Source: Tetranychus cinnabarinus (taxonomy: Eukaryota; Arthropoda; Arachnida; Trombidiformes; Tetranychidae). Taken from it: 64,000 nucleotides of DNA. Shown here piece by piece: positions 59,828-64,000 of the stretch. Positions within the stretch are counted from its first letter, which is position 1; every line of letters begins with the position of its first letter. The position numbers and the translations under genes were made by a program. Under the pieces are notes generated by a model that did not search any database, was not told where the DNA came from, and saw only the letters and a program-made list of their open reading frames with translations. The stretch lies in assembly GCA_022266195.1 (NCBI GenBank), contig WHVY01000006.1, forward strand, positions 1,612,001 through 1,676,000, given 5' to 3'.

Positions 59828-61125
59828 CTAGTGCAATAAACTCGGAAGAGTTAAAACCAAAGTCAATGAAATGGTGGCCAAAGAAGAGACAAAAGCAGGT
59901 GTCATAACGAACAGATTGGCAAATCTGAATCCAACATCATTTCGACCAACTCGAAGCAGAAACAGATTGATCTGTGAATAAAATGATAAAAAATGAATAA
60001 TTATTAGCATTAAATTCAGGGTGAAAATTGACTCAAAGCGTAAGTTTGATCAACTATAAGAAAACTAATATTTACCTCATCATTATACTCAACTGTTCTT
60101 GATCTGTTCAAAGTCAGAGAATAAACCTTTTCAAATAATTTATCAGAAAGCTTATTAATATTTACAAGGTAATGTGTTATCGAGCCAATATAAATGGTTT
60201 CGCCAAACAGCCTAAAGGTGACAGTTAAGACATCCATGAATGTGCCCTCTGACACCGAAAATTGTCCAATAATGCCAAGACAATAACCAACATAATAAAT
60301 GTAGAATCCAGTTATCAGAAAAGAAAGTAAGTTCTCAGCGCAACCAATGAGCTTGATAGATTCAGAATAAGTGCTACGAGCTAATATAATCTGTTCAATA
60401 TTATTGGAATCCGGTTGATTGAGTTTCTTGTTGTCGAGATGATAATCAATAAGCATAAACGTTGAATGCATGTAAATACAAGTTTCAAGAATGAAATGCA
60501 TGAAGAGTGACCAAGCAAATACTATCGACATCATCACTAAAATCTGACTCCCAATTCTTATAAATTGAAAGTAAATCGAAAAGTTGTTTCGAGTCATCAT
60601 GTCGACAAGTTTAATGAGTCCATAAACGTTCACTGCTGTCTCGTAAATGAACGCAATCAATAGAATTCTGTAAATGGATTTCCTTTTCAAAGCTATATGC
60701 TCATTAATAATATTTTCATTGAGATGAACGATTCTGGTCCAAATGTTTAGGAATTCAATGTAATGAGTGGAATTGAATATCAATGCGATCAAAGAACAAG
60801 GAAAAACGAATGAATAAATAAACTTCCAAATCGTATAATATTTGCTAAGATTGTTATTCGAAATTTTAATAATACCATCTGCAGCTTTCCAATCACAATA
60901 AATAGTGAAACCTATCAGCATGTAGCCAAGTGACACTGCCAAATGAATAATGCGTTTTGATGCACTTCTCCGTAAAATGGATTGAGACAAAATACTCGAC
61001 GGCTGAATCGGCTTTTCAATGTTACATGTATTTTGAACTGAAAAAGTGTGCATTATTTCAACATTGGTCAAATAGTGTTGAAATTGGTTAGGTTGCAATT
61101 CAAAACAATAATGTTTTACATTCAT
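59828..61125 (-). CDS. Gustatory-receptor-type seven-transmembrane chemoreceptor, two exons
   Basis: Exon 1 runs from the ATG at 61125 to 60076 (350 codons). A GTAAAT donor follows NDE, and a polypyrimidine tract with CACAG acceptor at 59972-59973 starts exon 2 (59971-59828, 47 codons plus stop). The intron is 104 bases, phase 0. The joined protein is 397 residues, normal for the family. Hydrophobic segments occur at about 65-80, 105-125, 150-170, 185-215 and 270-300, with more after the splice (LFVMTPAFVSSLATISLTLV). A short last exon after a phase-0 intron is typical of arthropod Gr genes. Reading through the intron instead would end in FLIVDQTYALSQFSP. Ligand unknown. The strict TYxxxxxQF motif is not present in exon 2, so it is a divergent member. 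Confidence 0.75.
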
Positions 61126-61804
61126 CTTTACAGATCGATAAATTTCAAATCATTAATGATGATCGTATAACTTGATCGTCTTTCAACTTGAATATGCAAC
61201 AACAGAAAATTAATAATTAACCCTAAAATTTTAGTTGAAGACAATTTAATCATTCTGTCATCGATCGCGATATTGATTACAATGAAAGTAGTAAATCCGA
61301 TAATAAAAGTATTTTGATATAGAAATATTTTTGAAATTCAACTTTAAAACTTCAGCATTAAAAACTTATTTCTTTGATTTCGCCCAAACACGGATATCCT
61401 TGTTCTCGCGAGTTCACGGAGATCAATGATTACAATGACCTCGCGAGTTTGACGCGCGCCCGTGTTTTTCTATTAAAACTTTCCACTCTTAACTCATTGC
61501 TTTTTTCTTTTTTAATCATTGTCCCATTATTGTAATTTTCTGTGATTTAAAATTTAGTTGCTAGTTATACTACTATTTCCTATTTAGTTAATATGCTTGT
61601 GAAAATGCTTGTATGATGTTTTGAATAATGTAACACTGACGAGACAAAAATTCAACGATAATCGTTAATCAATCAGATGAAGCAGTATCGCTTCAAGATG
61701 AGATATGCAAAGCAAATGAACATTTCAGTTAAAGTCCAATTACAAATGTGTAGAAATAGAATGAAAATCTTTTGATTTCTGAATCTTGATTATTTGAATT
61801 TTAA
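61126..61804. other. Intergenic upstream of the receptor
   Basis: AT-rich except for a small GC-rich patch at 61382-61466 with inverted ends (aaacacgg / ccgtgtttt) and two ctcgcgagtt copies. This could be a tiny hairpin element. No gene is seen. Confidence 0.45.
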
Positions 61805-63862
61805 TTAGTGTGCTTGTTTTGATATATACAATTGTTGAGAAACAGAAGGCATTGTAGTCCAAGATTTAACCATTTTAGTCGATGGTTCATTTGTAAAGGT
61901 CGAATCGGTTAACGACTTCATTGTTGAGGATAATATTTGTGATTTAACTTGCGTTAAAGTTTTGTTAGCACCGAAAAATTCCGTTGCCTTTTTTAATCTA
62001 AAAAATTTTCTAAACCTTTCAATGAGTTCTTCGTTACATCTTAGATAAGCCATTACTAAAAATGAACATAGAAGGATATATGAAAGTATCAAAAATATTA
62101 TCACGATCAATGGATATATATATTCACTCCCAGACGCAAATATGGTAACCTTGTCAGTAGACTTAGCACTAATCATAGCTACATCTACATATTTATCACT
62201 CATCAGGTTGACATGAACATTGAATTCACCCGAATCGGCTTGATTCATTGAGCATTTAATAATTGTTCCATTAATTTTAACGTTGGTGCAATGATTATGT
62301 GAGCCAGCTTCGATGACTAGATACTCTTGAGATTCAATTATATCTAGTGCTTCATCAAGTACAACTGTGAAATTGGTGGAAGATGAGGTAAAGTTTAAAG
62401 GTGAAATCTGGACGATCTTAAAGCAATGGTCGACAGTCAGGTGAATCTTGTTTTTAGGTTGATCATTATAAATACAAATTGAATTTGACCAAACACAGTT
62501 AAAATAAAGTCCATACATGATACAATAGATACAACTTGTCAATTGTTCACAGTTGACAGCTTTATCAACGAAAATGATTTGGTTGGTCAGTTTAGTTACG
62601 AAAAACCCTCCTAATGGTCTTTGATTAACAAAATATTGCAGTTCAACTTGGTTTGTCGAATTGCAATAATGAAAACTTTCAGATGAGTAGCAAATGTGAG
62701 ATGAACCTAACATTTTCATATTATCAATAGTGATGGACCACATTTGATAAAATGGATGTTGAAGTGAAACAAATTGATATTTATTGCTCAATGGATGGTA
62801 GTTTTCCAAGAAATATATTGGTGAAACTATGACAGCTTCTTCGTTAGTTATATCAAATGAAGGGATGAAATTATCATTAGAAGAACAGAGTTTATGAGTA
62901 GATTTTTTGCATTCACTAGACTCAAACCTTAAATGGTTCTGTAACAAAGTGACAGTATTTGATTCATTTCCAGAGGCGCATATTTTTGCACCTCTTTCAA
63001 ACAGTTCCTCAAACTGAGGAATAGAATGTTCACTTTCATGATAATGTGTACTGTTGAACTGTCTGATAACGTTCAAGGTTAAATTCTGAGAACTGTTTGT
63101 AGTGTTCCGATAAGGATATAATTTGAAATTTGAATCAATTATTTCTATGAACAAGTCTGGTAAAGTATAACGAATCTCAATCGCACTCGAAATAAGTTCC
63201 CTTCCTTTGTCAAGACACATACGTATTATTGATATCTCTTGAGTAACCTTTGCAGCCTTTTCGTTCCATATACTTCGCTTTATAAGAAGGTACAATTTAT
63301 CGTTGAAATGAGTATAATCAGTCATTTTCCATTCCTTAATGAACTTCCAATCGTCATTTTTACGCCAAGGTAAGGATCGAATCACTGAAACTTTTTCTTT
63401 TTCATCATCGAAATGCAACAATTCAATATAATTCCATTTAGGAACTGGTCCTGTTAGATTAGGATTGAATATTGTTGGAACATGAAGAGCTTCATTATCA
63501 CCAAAAGCTATTATTGAATCACTCAATCCATTGGAATGATTCATTCTTCTGATAGTCTTTTGATCAATCAAAATTAGAGGTTTGTTATTATGGACGAACA
63601 TTAATCGATTCTTAACAACATTGACCACTTTCCAATTGAGGATGTCGTACACATTAGCAATATCACTTGGAATATCAATTGTTATTGTTTGACCAGCCAC
63701 ATAAATACCATAAGATGTTGTGTGATTGAAAGGATTCGTCAAGAAAACATTGTTAATTGTCTTGTAATAGGAAAGTACATTGTGTTTTGGTAGCTTGAAC
63801 GAATGTGAAAGTTTTACAAATAAAACAAGTTTCACGATCTCTATTAGATGTTGACTCAACAT
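61805..63862 (-). CDS. Sema-like/PSI/IPT single-pass membrane protein
   Basis: Intact 685-residue frame from the ATG at 63862 (MLSQHLIEIVKLVLFVKLS signal peptide). The first half is close to the 42.8 and 58 kb copies (LNWKVVNVVKNRLMFVHNNK, DDWKFIKEWKMTDYTHFNDK, IIRMCLDKGRELISSA). The part after ~245 is divergent. PSI is complete (CEQLTSC ... NCVWSNSIC). The IPT-like domain reads ISPLNF ... IEAGSHNHC ... VTIFASGS, and the helix is PLIVIIFLILSYILLCSFLVMAY. The tail ends KSWTTMPSVSQQLYISKQAH, matching the tail end of the 45920-48058 protein. Its flanking sequence to 64000 carries the family's taaggatttcataag upstream motif. Confidence 0.87.
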   Translation of the reverse strand: MLSQHLIEIVKLVLFVKLSHSFKLPKHNVLSYYKTINNVFLTNPFNHTTSYGIYVAGQTITIDIPSDIANVYDILNWKVVNVVKNRLMFVHNNKPLILIDQKTIRRMNHSNGLSDSIIAFGDNEALHVPTIFNPNLTGPVPKWNYIELLHFDDEKEKVSVIRSLPWRKNDDWKFIKEWKMTDYTHFNDKLYLLIKRSIWNEKAAKVTQEISIIRMCLDKGRELISSAIEIRYTLPDLFIEIIDSNFKLYPYRNTTNSSQNLTLNVIRQFNSTHYHESEHSIPQFEELFERGAKICASGNESNTVTLLQNHLRFESSECKKSTHKLCSSNDNFIPSFDITNEEAVIVSPIYFLENYHPLSNKYQFVSLQHPFYQMWSITIDNMKMLGSSHICYSSESFHYCNSTNQVELQYFVNQRPLGGFFVTKLTNQIIFVDKAVNCEQLTSCIYCIMYGLYFNCVWSNSICIYNDQPKNKIHLTVDHCFKIVQISPLNFTSSSTNFTVVLDEALDIIESQEYLVIEAGSHNHCTNVKINGTIIKCSMNQADSGEFNVHVNLMSDKYVDVAMISAKSTDKVTIFASGSEYIYPLIVIIFLILSYILLCSFLVMAYLRCNEELIERFRKFFRLKKATEFFGANKTLTQVKSQILSSTMKSLTDSTFTNEPSTKMVKSWTTMPSVSQQLYISKQAH

Positions 63863-64000
63863 TAAATCTTTGAGGAAACTTAGTTAACACAAAAAGGTAA
63901 AACGTTTGGTTCAAAGTATAATTTAAAATTTACTTCATTCTAAGGATTTCATAAGGAATAAGCTTAAAGAAAAGCAATGTTTTGTATTGGTTTTAAAATC
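63863..64000. other. Upstream flank of the last gene
   Basis: AT-rich, with the cattctaaggatttcataag motif that recurs 50-150 bases upstream of most family genes (ggatttcata). It may be a shared promoter/5'UTR element or a remnant of an ancestral 5' exon. Confidence 0.4.

Noticed and set aside
59977..60075. Receptor protein ending by read-through at FLIVDQTYALSQFSP
   Set aside because: TYALSQF superficially resembles the family's C-terminal motif but has the wrong spacing. A good donor/acceptor pair with phase-0 joining gives a hydrophobic final exon of normal length.
1..64000. tRNA genes and CRISPR arrays
   Set aside because: No cloverleaf with a GGTTCGAATCC-type T arm was noticed outside the primer binding complement, and no regularly spaced short repeats; the organism is eukaryotic.

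Overview
This is an AT-rich eukaryotic window, most likely from an arthropod. The evidence is a two-exon insect/mite-type gustatory receptor, near-intronless genes, and many small TIR elements. A compact chelicerate genome such as a mite is my best guess, but nothing here fixes the species. The window is dominated by one lineage-expanded gene family plus the transposable elements that have broken many of its copies.

The family encodes ~690-710 residue type I membrane proteins. Each has a signal peptide, a ~430-residue divergent Sema-like region, a clear PSI cysteine module (C-x5-C-x2-C-x8-C-x-W), an IPT/TIG-like Ig fold, one transmembrane helix and a short basic tail. This is the ectodomain order of plexins without the cytoplasmic RasGAP. 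Seven copies are intact ORFs (4194-6278, 7115-9253, 17637-19742, 35394-37523, 42771-44834, 45920-48058, 61805-63862). At least eight more are broken: 1907-2973, ~9925-10270, 11652-14009, two at 15.5-17.3 kb, 20.1-35.0 kb (split), 37.86-38.2 kb, 42.0-42.45 kb, 48.65-53.59 kb and 56.58-58.62 kb.

Layout. 1-1906: 5' end of a minus-strand Ty3/gypsy-type LTR element (copy 2) that truncated a family gene. 1.9-14 kb: minus-strand tandem family genes. 14.5-17.3 kb: two near-identical 1403-bp tandem units. 17.3-19.9 kb and 35.2-37.9 kb: an inverted duplication of one family gene. 20757-33943: a complete, very young 13.2-kb LTR retrotransposon (copy 1), inserted in a family pseudogene that also carries a mariner-type MITE. 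38.6-41.6 kb: an unrelated secreted/membrane gene and a decayed PP2C-like gene. 42-64 kb: more family genes, a gustatory receptor, and a duplicated, TE-riddled block.

Two things merit attention. First is the array of GAP-less plexin-like receptors. Second is the retrotransposon: downstream of integrase, where an env gene would sit, it carries about 1300 residues with a RING-like module, a TRAF-type zinc finger, a coiled coil and a DEDDh (REXO-like) exonuclease-like domain whose acidic catalytic residues are mostly replaced.

A 2.3-kb hAT-like element at 48766-51084 contains two further generations of the same family nested inside it, each with its own 8-bp target duplication. The block 48.4-54.4 kb is a degraded duplicate of 56.3-59.96 kb, including a relic of the gustatory receptor's last exon.
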